Shown here: positions 34,638 through 43,665 of the stretch, piece after piece
How the letters are laid out: every line of letters begins with the position of its first letter
How positions within the stretch are numbered: position 1 is the first letter of the stretch
Source of the DNA: an uncultured Spirochaetaceae bacterium
GTDB lineage: Bacteria; Spirochaetota; Spirochaetia; Sphaerochaetales; Sphaerochaetaceae
Assembly: GCA_945910645.1 (NCBI GenBank)
Contig: CAMDZB010000005.1
Coordinates: forward strand, 1 to 55,836
DNA length: 55,836 nucleotides
Direction: 5' to 3'
Program-made: the position numbers and the translations under genes
Notes under the pieces: generated by a model
What the model was told of the DNA's origin: nothing
The model's database searches: none
Seen by the model: only the letters and a program-made list of their open reading frames with translations

Positions 34638-35855
34638 ATGGCACGTTTTACATTACCTAGAGACGTTTATCACGGAAAAGGAGCACTTGAAGCATTAAAG
34701 ACATTCAAGGGCAAAAAGGCTATGATCTGTGTCGGTGGTGGTTCAATGAAGAGATTTGGATTCCTCGACAGAGCAGAGCAATACCTCAAAGAAGCAGGCA
34801 TGGAAGTTGAGATTTTCAGCGGTATTGAATCAGATCCATCAGTAGACACAGTCATGAAAGGAGCAGAGGCTATGCTAAAGTTCGAACCAGACTGGATTGT
34901 TGCAATCGGTGGTGGTTCGCCAATCGACGCTGCAAAAGCAATGTGGATTAAATATGAATATCCAGAGACAACATTTGAGGATATGTGTGTTGTATTTGGA
35001 CTTCCAAAACTCAGAAAGAAGGCACACTTCTGCGCAATTTCATCAACATCAGGAACAGCAACAGAAGTAACAGCATTCTCAGTTATCACAGACTACAAGA
35101 AGGGAATTAAATATCCACTTGCAGACTTTGAGATCACACCAGATGTAGCAATCGTAGATCCAGAGCTTGCAGAGACAATGCCAAAGAAGCTTGTTGCACA
35201 CACAGGTATGGATGCAATGACTCACAGCATCGAAGCATACGTATCAACGGCAAACTGCAACTACACAGACGCTCTTGCTCTATACTCAATCAAAATGATT
35301 CAGGACGACCTAATCGCATCATACAACGATGATATGGCAGCACGCGACAGAATGCACGATGCTCAGTGTATGGCTGGTATGGCATTCTCAAATGCACTTC
35401 TTGGTATCGTACACTCTATGGCTCATAAGACTGGCGCAGCATTCGCAGATTACGGTGCACACATCATCCACGGCGCTGCAAACGCAATGTACCTTCCAAA
35501 GGTAATCGCATTCAACGCAAAGGATAAGACAGCAGCAATCAGATATGCTCGCATCGCTGACTACATGGGACTCGGCGGTTACTCAACAAGCGAGAAAGTA
35601 GCTGCTCTAATCAAGGCTCTAAGAGACATGAACACACAGCTTAACATTCCACAGTGCATTAAGAACTATGGCGCAGACAGCTATCCATGTGGCGAGGGCT
35701 TTATACCAGAGAGCGTATTCCTTGAAAGAGTACACGACATCGCTGTGAACGCTGTTGGAGACGCATGTACAGGAAGTAACCCACGTCAGCCATCAGTAGA
35801 GGAGATGGAAAAACTTCTTAAATGTTGTTACTACGATACAGAAGTTGACTTTTAA
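34638..35855 (+). CDS. Iron-containing alcohol dehydrogenase
   Basis: A 405-residue group III NAD(P)-dependent alcohol dehydrogenase, probably reducing aldehydes during fermentation. It has the dinucleotide motif GGGSPIDAAKAM near residue 95, TSGTATEVT near 140, and metal-ligand residues in LVAHTGMDAMTHSIEAYVS near 195-210 and GIVHSMAHKTGA plus HGAANA near 260-280. Overall it is closest to butanol/lactaldehyde-type enzymes. A textbook AGGAGG site lies 6-7 nt before the ATG; TATAAT lies near 34585, with a small hairpin in the leader. Its stop overlaps the serine dehydratase start (TAATG). Confidence 0.88.
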   Translation: MARFTLPRDVYHGKGALEALKTFKGKKAMICVGGGSMKRFGFLDRAEQYLKEAGMEVEIFSGIESDPSVDTVMKGAEAMLKFEPDWIVAIGGGSPIDAAKAMWIKYEYPETTFEDMCVVFGLPKLRKKAHFCAISSTSGTATEVTAFSVITDYKKGIKYPLADFEITPDVAIVDPELAETMPKKLVAHTGMDAMTHSIEAYVSTANCNYTDALALYSIKMIQDDLIASYNDDMAARDRMHDAQCMAGMAFSNALLGIVHSMAHKTGAAFADYGAHIIHGAANAMYLPKVIAFNAKDKTAAIRYARIADYMGLGGYSTSEKVAALIKALRDMNTQLNIPQCIKNYGADSYPCGEGFIPESVFLERVHDIAVNAVGDACTGSNPRQPSVEEMEKLLKCCYYDTEVDF

Positions 35856-37072
35856 TGGAATCACTTCGTGAACTTTACCTTATAGGTTATGGGCCGTCGT
35901 CGTCGCATACAATGGGTCCCTACAGGGCAAGCGAGATGTTTCTTGACATCTGCCCCGATGCAGACAGCTATACGGCTCATCTATACGGGAGTTTAGCTCT
36001 AACAGGTAAGGGTCACTTTACAGATAGGGCTATAGAGAAGTGCTTTAAAGAACATTCAAAGAATGTCCACATAGAATGGCATCCTGACAAAACTAAACCA
36101 CGCCACCCAAATGCGCTTACTATTGTAGGCTACGATAAGAAAAACAATGTGATTAAAGAGGAGACCTACTACAGCGTAGGCGGTGGCAAGGTTGTCAGAG
36201 GCGATGAGAGCTTTGAAGGCGTAGACGTCTATGGTCCTGAGTTCTCATCAATGAAAAAGATACTCGAATACTGTGAGAGCGAAGGTATGTCCATCTGGGA
36301 GATCCCAATACAGAAGGAAGGAATGGGCATCTTCGACTACATGGGTGAAGTATGGGATGCAATGTGTGAATCCATAGAGCGCGGTCTTGAGGATGAAGGC
36401 GTGCTTCCAGGTGGCTTAAAGCTTTCGAAAAAGGCCGCACGTTACTATGCTCATGCGCAATCGTTCACATCCACGTTAAGCTCAGAAGGACTATGCATGT
36501 CGTATGCGTTTGCAGTATCAGAGCAGAACGCTCAGCTTGGCAAGGTGGTAACAGCACCGACCTGTGGAAGTTCAGGAGTTCTTCCTGCAACTTTATATTA
36601 TCTTCAGAAGAATCATAAATTCCCACGTGCAAAGATACAGAGAGCGCTTCTTACAGCAGGCGTTGTTGGCAATATCATCAAGATGAACGGATCGATAAGC
36701 GGTGCAGAAGTCGGATGCCAGGGTGAGGTGGGATCTGCATGTGCTATGGCAGGAGCGGCAGCAACAGGACTTCTTGGCGGGTCAATCTACCAGGTTGAGT
36801 ATGCCGCGGAGATGGGGCTTGAACACCACTTGGGGCTCACCTGCGACCCAATGCTCGGGCTCGTACAGGTGCCGTGTATCGAGAGAAATGCGCTTGCTGC
36901 CCTCAGAGCTCTTGATCACACCACGCTTGCTATCCTTTCGGATGGAAGACACATGGTAAGCTTTGATGAGGTAATCGAGGTTATGATGGAAACGGGTAAG
37001 AACCTTCCGTCGATCTTCAGAGAAACAGCACTTGGAGGACTAGCAGCACTTAGAAGTCCAAACAAAATATAA
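35855..37072 (+). CDS. sdaA: L-serine dehydratase, single-chain iron-sulfur type
   Basis: Converts L-serine to pyruvate and ammonia. The 405-residue protein fuses beta and alpha parts: GPSSSHTMGPYRASEMF near residue 13 is the beta-domain serine-binding loop, and the alpha part has APTCGSSGVLPAT near 230. The [4Fe-4S] ligand cysteines follow in EVGCQGEVGSACAM and LTCDPMLGLVQVPC. The oxygen-labile cluster fits an anaerobe. It overlaps the alcohol dehydrogenase by one base and is followed after 9 nt by a flavin-binding protein, so the three form an operon that may link serine catabolism with NAD(P)H disposal (inference). Confidence 0.9.
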   Translation: MESLRELYLIGYGPSSSHTMGPYRASEMFLDICPDADSYTAHLYGSLALTGKGHFTDRAIEKCFKEHSKNVHIEWHPDKTKPRHPNALTIVGYDKKNNVIKEETYYSVGGGKVVRGDESFEGVDVYGPEFSSMKKILEYCESEGMSIWEIPIQKEGMGIFDYMGEVWDAMCESIERGLEDEGVLPGGLKLSKKAARYYAHAQSFTSTLSSEGLCMSYAFAVSEQNAQLGKVVTAPTCGSSGVLPATLYYLQKNHKFPRAKIQRALLTAGVVGNIIKMNGSISGAEVGCQGEVGSACAMAGAAATGLLGGSIYQVEYAAEMGLEHHLGLTCDPMLGLVQVPCIERNALAALRALDHTTLAILSDGRHMVSFDEVIEVMMETGKNLPSIFRETALGGLAALRSPNKI

Positions 37073-37081
37073 AGGAATAAA

Positions 37082-37585
37082 ATGAGACGTACAGACAAAG
37101 AAGTAACAGACAGAAATGAAATCATCAGCATCATCAAAAAGTGCGACGTATGCCGCCTAGGCTTAAACGACAAGGACGTTCCATACATCCTTCCGCTTAA
37201 CTTTGGCGTTGACGAAGAAGACGGCAATGTGATCCTGATATTCCATAGCGCGCTTGAGGGTAAAAAGGTTGAACTTTTAAAGAATCAAAAAGTAGTCTCC
37301 TTTGAAATGGACAGAGGCCACGAGCTTCAATACATCGCCGAGAAAGGCTACTGCACCATGATGTTCGAAAGCGTTATGGGGAAGGGTGAGGTGTTCTTCT
37401 ACGAGCCTAAGGATGTGATGACTGCCCTACAGATCATGATGGATAAGTATCATCCGCTATCTGAAGAAGAGAAGGCAAAAATGTCTAACCCTCACACTTA
37501 CTTTAATCCTGCAGCGATCCCAAGAACTCTAGTCTACGGGGTAAAAGTAGACATGGATTCGCTTACAGCAAAGCGAAAGTATTAA
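37082..37585 (+). CDS. Pyridoxamine 5'-phosphate oxidase-fold flavoprotein (NimA-like)
   Basis: A 167-residue protein of the split-barrel FMN-binding superfamily, closest in pattern to NimA/5-nitroimidazole reductase relatives: CDVCRLGLNDKDVPYILPLNFG near residue 20 and IFHSALEGKKVELLKN near 58, where NimA proteins have the conserved His. AGGAA precedes the ATG. It is the last gene of the alcohol dehydrogenase-serine dehydratase operon. The substrate is unknown. Confidence 0.78.
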   Translation: MRRTDKEVTDRNEIISIIKKCDVCRLGLNDKDVPYILPLNFGVDEEDGNVILIFHSALEGKKVELLKNQKVVSFEMDRGHELQYIAEKGYCTMMFESVMGKGEVFFYEPKDVMTALQIMMDKYHPLSEEEKAKMSNPHTYFNPAAIPRTLVYGVKVDMDSLTAKRKY

Positions 37586-37614
37586 ATAATTTACCATTGA
37601 TCAATCCTCGCTAA

Positions 37615-37643
37615 TTTAAAAAAAAATTGTAATTTTGTATCAT
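37615..37643 (+). promoter_or_regulatory. Promoter of glycogen phosphorylase (near-leaderless)
   Basis: TTTAAA (37615-37620), 17-nt spacer, TATCAT (37638-37643), ending 9 nt before the ATG at 37653. No Shine-Dalgarno. Confidence 0.55.
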
Positions 37644-37652
37644 AAATACGTT

Positions 37653-40100
37653 ATGAAAAAAGATTTACTAAAAACAAACAATTTTATTGATACATTTGAC
37701 TATCATCTTAAATACACACTTGCGAGCGACAAAGACAGACGAACAAACGAGTACAATCTTGAGGCTATCTCGCTCACGATTAAAGAAAGGATAATCGACA
37801 TCTGGAGCGAAACCATCGCACGCTACAGAAAAAATAAGGTAAAGAGAGTATGCTACCTCTCGCTTGAATTCCTTATGGGGCGCCTCCTTACAAACAACCT
37901 AATCAACCTCGGCATGTACGAAGAGGTAAAAGAAGCGATGAAGAAGGAAGGCCTCGACTTTGACCAGATCATCGAAAGCGAAAAGGATGCAGGACTCGGA
38001 AACGGAGGGTTAGGACGCCTTGCTGCATGCTTTCTTGATTCGCTCTCAAGCCTGAACTACCCAGCAATCGGATACGGAATAAGATACAACTACGGCATAT
38101 TCCGTCAAGAGATCGAAAACGGCTATCAGAAGGAACAGCCAGACGACTGGATGATTCACGGCTCATCGCTATGGGAAATCCCGCGTGACGAGATCAAGTA
38201 TCCTGTGATGTTCGGCGGCTCTGTATACTCAACTAACGTTAACGGCAAGCTCAAGTTCGTATGGAATCCACAGGAGACAGTACTCGGAATGGCATACGAT
38301 GTTCCACTTGTAGGTTACGGCTCAAAAACAGTCAATACACTGCGTCTTTGGAGTGCAAAAGCACGCGATGAGTTCGATTTCAGCGAGTTTAACGACGGCG
38401 ACTATACCGAGGCTGTACGTAAGAAGATCACAGCGGAGAACATCTCACAGGTGCTCTATCCAAACGATACGCTCTACATGGGCAAGGTGCTTCGTCTAAA
38501 GCAGCAGTACTTCTTTGTGTCATGTTCGCTTCAAGACATACTTGCACGCTACAAGAGGGAGTTCGGAAACGACTTTAGTAAGCTTCCAAATGCAGATGCT
38601 ATTCAGCTTAATGATACGCATCCGAGCATTGCAATTGCAGAGATGATGCGCCTACTTGTAGACAATGAAGGGCTCCCATGGGATGATGCGTGGGATATCA
38701 CTACAAAGGTGTTCTCGTACACTAACCACACATTGCTTCCTGAGGCTCTCGAGAAGTGGGGACTAGATCTCTTCTCATCCGTGCTTCCACGCCATATCGA
38801 CATCATCTACGAGATCAACAAGCGCTTCCTTGAGAAGGCTGTTCCACGCCTCTCAGGGGATGTTGATGCAATCAGAAAGGTGAGCATCATTGAGGAGTCA
38901 AATCCAAAGAATATCCGCATGGCTAATCTTGCGATTATCGGATCACACAAGGTCAACGGCGTTGCTGCACTTCATAGTGAGCTCTTAAAGACTAAGATGT
39001 TCCCAGAGTTCGACAAGATTTATCCTCATAAGTTTGTAAACGTCACAAACGGCGTTACACAGCGTCGATGGCTACTTTCTGCATTCCCTGAGTACGCAAA
39101 GCTCATCACAGAGGCTATAGGCGATGAATGGATCACAGACTACAGTAAAATCAAAAAGCTAGAAAAGTTTGCAAAAGACAGCGCATTTAAAGACGATTTT
39201 ATCAAGGCAAAACAGATTGCAAAGGAGCGTTTTGCCAAGAAAGCTAATCAGAAATGGGGCTTTGACATCGACACCAACCGCCTCTTTGATACGCAGTGTA
39301 AGCGCATACACGAGTATAAGAGACAGAGCCTCAACATCTTTGACTGTATCGCACTCTATGACCGCCTAAAGAACGATAAGAAGTTCAGAGACAACTTTAC
39401 TCCAGTCAACGTGTTCTTTGCAGGAAAGGCAGCCCCAGGATACCTCAGAGCAAAGGAGACTATCAAGCTTATCAACGAGGTTGCAGTGACTCTTCAGAAC
39501 GACAGAGACACGCGTGACTACCTCAGAGTCTACTTCCTTCCAAACTACGATGTAAGCATGGCGGAGATCCTAATTCCTGCAAGCAACCTATCCGAGCAGA
39601 TTTCAACAGCTGGTATGGAAGCAAGCGGAACGGGCAACATGAAGTTCATGATCAACGGCGCTCTAACGCTCGGAACCATGGATGGAGCCAACGTTGAGAT
39701 TGCAGAAAAGGTAGGAAAGGAGAACATCTTTATCTTCGGAAAAGACGTAAAAGAGATAGAGGAGCTTTCATCTCACTACAACCCAATGGAGTTTGTGTCA
39801 AAGTCGGATGTGGCACCACGCGTTCTTAAACTCATCAAGGATAATTACTTCTCAATCAACGAGAATAACATCTTCTCATGGGTACTTGACAGCGCAATCA
39901 GTCCACTAAACGACAGGTTTGCAGTATGGGCAGACATCGACGACTACGACAAGAAGCGACTTGAAGCGTACAAATTGTACAAAAACCACAAAGATAAGTG
40001 GGTAGAAAAGGCCATCATCAACACGTCAAGATCAGCATTCTTCTCGTCTGACAGGACAATCGAAGACTATGCTAAAAACATATGGAATATTAAGAAATAA
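37653..40100 (+). CDS. glgP: Glycogen/alpha-glucan phosphorylase
   Basis: PLP-dependent cytoplasmic enzyme releasing glucose-1-phosphate from alpha-1,4-glucans. The 815-residue product has the N-terminal domain with YLSLEFLMGR near 65 and GNGGLGRLAACFLDS near 110, and the C-terminal domain with KRIHEYKRQ near 555. The PLP-lysine segment EASGTGNMKFM lies near 650, followed by TLGTMDGANVEI. I chose the ATG at 37653 over a TTG at 37635, which would overlap the promoter. With the GH57 enzyme at 4933 it supports a glycogen-like store, although the two loci are far apart. Confidence 0.95.
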   Translation: MKKDLLKTNNFIDTFDYHLKYTLASDKDRRTNEYNLEAISLTIKERIIDIWSETIARYRKNKVKRVCYLSLEFLMGRLLTNNLINLGMYEEVKEAMKKEGLDFDQIIESEKDAGLGNGGLGRLAACFLDSLSSLNYPAIGYGIRYNYGIFRQEIENGYQKEQPDDWMIHGSSLWEIPRDEIKYPVMFGGSVYSTNVNGKLKFVWNPQETVLGMAYDVPLVGYGSKTVNTLRLWSAKARDEFDFSEFNDGDYTEAVRKKITAENISQVLYPNDTLYMGKVLRLKQQYFFVSCSLQDILARYKREFGNDFSKLPNADAIQLNDTHPSIAIAEMMRLLVDNEGLPWDDAWDITTKVFSYTNHTLLPEALEKWGLDLFSSVLPRHIDIIYEINKRFLEKAVPRLSGDVDAIRKVSIIEESNPKNIRMANLAIIGSHKVNGVAALHSELLKTKMFPEFDKIYPHKFVNVTNGVTQRRWLLSAFPEYAKLITEAIGDEWITDYSKIKKLEKFAKDSAFKDDFIKAKQIAKERFAKKANQKWGFDIDTNRLFDTQCKRIHEYKRQSLNIFDCIALYDRLKNDKKFRDNFTPVNVFFAGKAAPGYLRAKETIKLINEVAVTLQNDRDTRDYLRVYFLPNYDVSMAEILIPASNLSEQISTAGMEASGTGNMKFMINGALTLGTMDGANVEIAEKVGKENIFIFGKDVKEIEELSSHYNPMEFVSKSDVAPRVLKLIKDNYFSINENNIFSWVLDSAISPLNDRFAVWADIDDYDKKRLEAYKLYKNHKDKWVEKAIINTSRSAFFSSDRTIEDYAKNIWNIKK

Positions 40101-40102
40101 AG

Positions 40103-40132
40103 TTGTTATTTTAATGCGAATATTATTATAAT
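40103..40132 (+). promoter_or_regulatory. Promoter for a leaderless nifU-like mRNA
   Basis: TTGTTA (40103-40108), 18-nt spacer, perfect TATAAT (40127-40132), ending 6 nt before the ATG at 40139. Confidence 0.62.
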
Positions 40133-40138
40133 TTTAGT

Positions 40139-40750
40139 ATGAATAACAATAATAACGCTTGGGTTTATACAGACGTCGTAAAAGACCACTTTTTAAACCC
40201 AAGAAATATATGGACAGATAAAGAAACATTTGAGGCAGATGGAGTTGGAGAGGTCGGCTCTCTAGCTTGTGGCGATCAGATGAGAGTAGGGATTAAGGTC
40301 AAGGATGGAAAGATCCAGGATCTTAGATGGCTCACATACGGTTGCGCATCTGCTATCGCATCAACATCAATGATGAGTGAAATGGCAAAGGGTATGACTC
40401 TAAAAGAGGCGTACGCTCTTACGCCTGATAAGATCACAGAAGCACTTGGAGGGCTTCCTGAACACAAGTTCCACTGCTCTGTATTGGGCGATAAGGCGCT
40501 AAGAGTCGCAATCGATGACTATCTTGAGAAGACCCATCAGCCTAACCCATACAAGAATTCAGCTGCAAAGGTCATTTGTCAGTGTAAAAACATCACAGAT
40601 CAGATGATTGAGGAGCTAGTGAGTTCTAAAAAGGCCGAGACTTTTGAACAGCTTCAAGAGATCACAGGGCTTGGAACAGTATGCGGGAAGTGCAAGGACA
40701 AGGCTCAGGATCTTTTCCAGGAGATGCGCCATATACACGGCTTTCTTTAA
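40139..40750 (+). CDS. nifU: NifU-like Fe-S scaffold (IscU domain plus Bfd-type [2Fe-2S] domain)
   Basis: Scaffold for iron-sulfur cluster assembly, 203 residues. The IscU-like domain (about 5-130) has the three ligand cysteines in LACGDQM, YGCASAIAS and KFHCSVLG. A Bfd-like [2Fe-2S] domain follows (VICQCKN near 144 and GTVCGKCKD near 180). The C-terminal Nfu domain of full NifU is absent, a form common in spirochaetes and other anaerobes. The cysteine desulfurase partner is at 8803. The gene begins right after a TATAAT box with no ribosome site, as does nifS. Confidence 0.9.
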   Translation: MNNNNNAWVYTDVVKDHFLNPRNIWTDKETFEADGVGEVGSLACGDQMRVGIKVKDGKIQDLRWLTYGCASAIASTSMMSEMAKGMTLKEAYALTPDKITEALGGLPEHKFHCSVLGDKALRVAIDDYLEKTHQPNPYKNSAAKVICQCKNITDQMIEELVSSKKAETFEQLQEITGLGTVCGKCKDKAQDLFQEMRHIHGFL

Positions 40751-40764
40751 TCTGATTAAATAAG

Positions 40765-40809
40765 TATAATTCCATCACAAGGCACCTACAACAGTGGGTG
40801 TTTTGTGAT
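40765..40809 (+). promoter_or_regulatory. Promoter -10 and leader hairpin of the MATE gene
   Basis: TATAAT at 40765-40770 is followed almost at once by a hairpin (about 40776-40809; outer CACAA/TTGTG, inner GCACC/GGGTG). The leader then has GAGG before the ATG at 40825. The hairpin might instead act as the nifU terminator. Confidence 0.45.
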
Positions 40810-40824
40810 TTTATAGAGGTTAAA

Positions 40825-42276
40825 ATGTTGCTCAATAGAACTAGAAAGTCATCTGTTGGTTTACTTTCAGGTGGAGAAGGGAAGGTGCTTTTTAAGTTCT
40901 CAGTGCCAATTATTCTTTCATATTTACTTCAGCAGGTATACACGATAAGCGATGCTGCAATCTGTGGTCAGACCCTGAGCGTTGATGAGGTTGCTGGTGT
41001 TAACGATGTGTTTCCACTGTTGTTTATCTTCCTTCAGTTTGCGATAGGATGCACATCAGGCTTTTCTGTGATCACATCCATGGCAGCGGGCAACGAGAAC
41101 GACGTTGTGGTAAGGCGTTCATTTGCAACTCAGATTGTGCTTGGTGCAATCCTTTCTGTTCTGCTTACCATCATCGCAATTGTAACTCTAGATCCACTTT
41201 TGAGGTTCATCGGGCTTAACGAGGCCAATATGGGCGTCTGGACGGCAGCCTACGATTACTCGCTTGTGATCTACATCGGAATATTCGCTCAGCTCTACTA
41301 CAACCTCATCTGTGCAATCCTGCGTAGCCTTGGTGACTCAACAACTCCGCTTGTGTTCCTCTTCTTTTCAACGATACTCAACATCGCGCTCGACCTTCTG
41401 TTTATAATCACGTTCAAGTTTGGTGTGATTGGGGCCTCAGCGGCAACAGTGGTAGCTCAGGCTGTGAGTGCCATAGTATGCTTAATTTACATATTCCTAA
41501 AGTATCCTACGCTGAGGCTTAAGAGGAGCGACGTTAAGGCGGATTTTTCGTTCTATAGTCAGCACCTTAAGCAGGGGATCCCACTTGGACTTCAGTTTTC
41601 AGTATTAGCTGTTGGTATCATCGTGATGCAGGGCGCACTTGTGAACTTCGATATACGCCCTGATGGACTTATGGAAGCAGGAAACCCTGCACAGAACGGC
41701 TTTGGAGCTGCAAATAAGCTTAACAACTTCCTCATGTGCCCAATGAGCGCATTAGGCACCGCTGTGGTGAGTTTTAACGCTCAGAATTACGGTGCAGGGC
41801 GCTTTGACAGAATCAAGCGCGGTACAATCAAGGCGCTATTAATCGGACTTCTGATGAGCATAGTCCTTGGAGGCATAGGATTGCTACTCACGATTAACGG
41901 CGCGTACCAATACATCTTTATGAGTACTGATAAGATCACATCGCAATCAATCAAATACGGCAATGTGTATCTATACGTGGATCTCTCGTTGTACTTTATC
42001 TTAGCGACGCTTCATGTGCTTCGCTCTGGAGTTCAAGGGGTGGGGTATGCTAAGTTCACGCTCATCGCAGGATTTGCAGAGCTTGTTGCTCGTACGACAA
42101 TCTGTGGATTTATTCCAGCTCTTGTAAACGGAGGGGCAATCAACTCAACATCATCGCTTGCATCCTACATCTCGCTTTGCTTTGGGGACCCAGGTGCATG
42201 GCTACTTGCAGTGCTTGCGCTTGTGTACCCAACGTTTAAGTACCTCCTTTCCGGTAAAAAAGTCACCTCGTTATAA
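40825..42276 (+). CDS. MATE-family efflux transporter
   Basis: A 483-residue inner-membrane protein with about 12 hydrophobic helices in two similar halves, typical of multidrug and toxic-compound extrusion pumps driven by Na+ or H+. The N-terminal half has KFSVPIILSYLLQQVYTISD followed by GCTSGFSVITSMAAGNE; the second half has IPLGLQFSVLAVGIIVMQ. I chose the ATG at 40825, with GAGG 6 nt upstream, over a GTG-type start at 40798 in the leader hairpin. The substrate is unknown. Confidence 0.88.
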   Translation: MLLNRTRKSSVGLLSGGEGKVLFKFSVPIILSYLLQQVYTISDAAICGQTLSVDEVAGVNDVFPLLFIFLQFAIGCTSGFSVITSMAAGNENDVVVRRSFATQIVLGAILSVLLTIIAIVTLDPLLRFIGLNEANMGVWTAAYDYSLVIYIGIFAQLYYNLICAILRSLGDSTTPLVFLFFSTILNIALDLLFIITFKFGVIGASAATVVAQAVSAIVCLIYIFLKYPTLRLKRSDVKADFSFYSQHLKQGIPLGLQFSVLAVGIIVMQGALVNFDIRPDGLMEAGNPAQNGFGAANKLNNFLMCPMSALGTAVVSFNAQNYGAGRFDRIKRGTIKALLIGLLMSIVLGGIGLLLTINGAYQYIFMSTDKITSQSIKYGNVYLYVDLSLYFILATLHVLRSGVQGVGYAKFTLIAGFAELVARTTICGFIPALVNGGAINSTSSLASYISLCFGDPGAWLLAVLALVYPTFKYLLSGKKVTSL

Positions 42277-42513
42277 CTTGAATGATAAATTTGAAAGAGG
42301 GAATGTTTGCATAATTTAGGCATTGTTTAGATTCAAGCCACTTCCTAGCTTTAAAAAAAATATCCTTTTTTCTTTGTTTGAGTGCGATTTTCGGCTCAAA
42401 CTCGGACTGGGTTTGAATGTTGGCAAGGATAAAAACTTCCAATTGTTGGGAATATATTATGTCAAATTAGTAAAAATGACCTACGTTACTAAACAACAGA
42501 CTTTGTACAAAAA
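42277..42513. other. A+T-rich intergenic stretch with one hairpin
   Basis: About 240 bp between the MATE gene and the convergent restriction gene. It holds a 7-bp hairpin, GTTTGAG/CTCAAAC (42376-42401), followed by CTCGGACTGG. This wording resembles pieces of the repeats near 28.8 and 45.0 kb. No convincing gene is present. Confidence 0.4.
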
Positions 42514-43665
42514 TTATACAAAACTTTCAAGTTGTTTATAGTTTTCAAATGTTCCAAGTGCTCTAAAGTTTATTTCATACGTTCCGTCTTCATACTTATT
42601 TAATTGGACGGTATCTATTCCTATCTGTTCTAGCTTATCATAGGTTACAAGTTCATTTTCGTGAAGATTTAATACATCTCTCAATATCCATTTACCTAGG
42701 TCCTCATTAGGATTAGTCATAAGAGCTTTACTGTTATCTTGGCATACTTTAGCCATTTTAAAACTTCCATTAGGTAAGTGTAGTGTAAAACTTTCATCTC
42801 TTTTGGGGAAGAAGTCTGGTTTATGTTTATTTATCTCTGCTGGTATCGGTATATATACTTCATTTGGCTTACGTTCTCTACCCCCTGCATTCCATTGATT
42901 TAATCCACTTTTTTTAGGTACAATTTTGTTTCGAGTTCCTCTCTCGTAGGAATATAACGGCAGATACAGAGTATCAATAATATGATTACTTGTATCAGCT
43001 TGAAACTCGTCTGACAGATATTTTTCAAGCAAGTCAAAAGGGTCATCAAATATTCTTACAGGTATTGTATGAATAGGTACAATATTAAACCGTTTAAACA
43101 ACGTACTCTTGGATATATTGAAGCAATATTCTTCTATACCGTCAGTAAAAGCAACAGTGTTACTACCTGTAGATTTTAATAATGTAAGATTATCTGTATT
43201 TATCAATCGCATTGGTTCTTCATGTAAATATAATACAGAGTCAGCTCTAGTAACGCAATGATAAATTAAGTTATCGGTAGGTATTGAACACATACCACAA
43301 GTAGATGTAATACGCTTATTCCTCAATAATGAAATTTTTTGAATTAAGACATCTGGATTAGTAATTGAGTCAACGTATAAATGACGTTCTCGGTTAAACT
43401 CTGCAACTTTTTCCAAACAATGACCATTCTTATGTAGGAAAGTTTTAAGCCCTATACCGCATGTAGCCTTACTAGCATCTATTGATATATCAGAGCGTGA
43501 TAAATTCTTTGCTGTAAAAGCTCTGCAAAATATATTCTCGGCCATTCTATAATACACATATGGTACAGTTGAACTTTCAGCAGAGAGTCTTGACAAAGCT
43601 GCAACAATCCTTAGCAATAATTCATATTTTGTCTGTTCATCTCTTGATTGAAGTTCAAAAAACAT
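42514..43665 (-). CDS. Type II restriction endonuclease with NgoAVII/BfiI-like B3 DNA-recognition domain
   Basis: A 383-residue protein cotranscribed with a cytosine-5 methyltransferase. Residues about 268-375 (VYIPIPAEINKHKPDFFP, FTLHLPNG, KVCQDNSKALMTNP, LGKWILRDVL) match the C-terminal B3-like DNA-binding domain of NgoAVII-type enzymes. The N-terminal half lacks the H-K-D motif of their phospholipase-D-type nuclease. Instead it has SIDASKATCGIGLKTF near 61-76, where Asp63 and Lys74 could belong to a PD-(D/E)xK site (inference). Base composition is far more A+T-rich than its neighbours. The ATG overlaps the methyltransferase stop by one base. Confidence 0.75.
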   Translation of the reverse strand: MFFELQSRDEQTKYELLLRIVAALSRLSAESSTVPYVYYRMAENIFCRAFTAKNLSRSDISIDASKATCGIGLKTFLHKNGHCLEKVAEFNRERHLYVDSITNPDVLIQKISLLRNKRITSTCGMCSIPTDNLIYHCVTRADSVLYLHEEPMRLINTDNLTLLKSTGSNTVAFTDGIEEYCFNISKSTLFKRFNIVPIHTIPVRIFDDPFDLLEKYLSDEFQADTSNHIIDTLYLPLYSYERGTRNKIVPKKSGLNQWNAGGRERKPNEVYIPIPAEINKHKPDFFPKRDESFTLHLPNGSFKMAKVCQDNSKALMTNPNEDLGKWILRDVLNLHENELVTYDKLEQIGIDTVQLNKYEDGTYEINFRALGTFENYKQLESFV

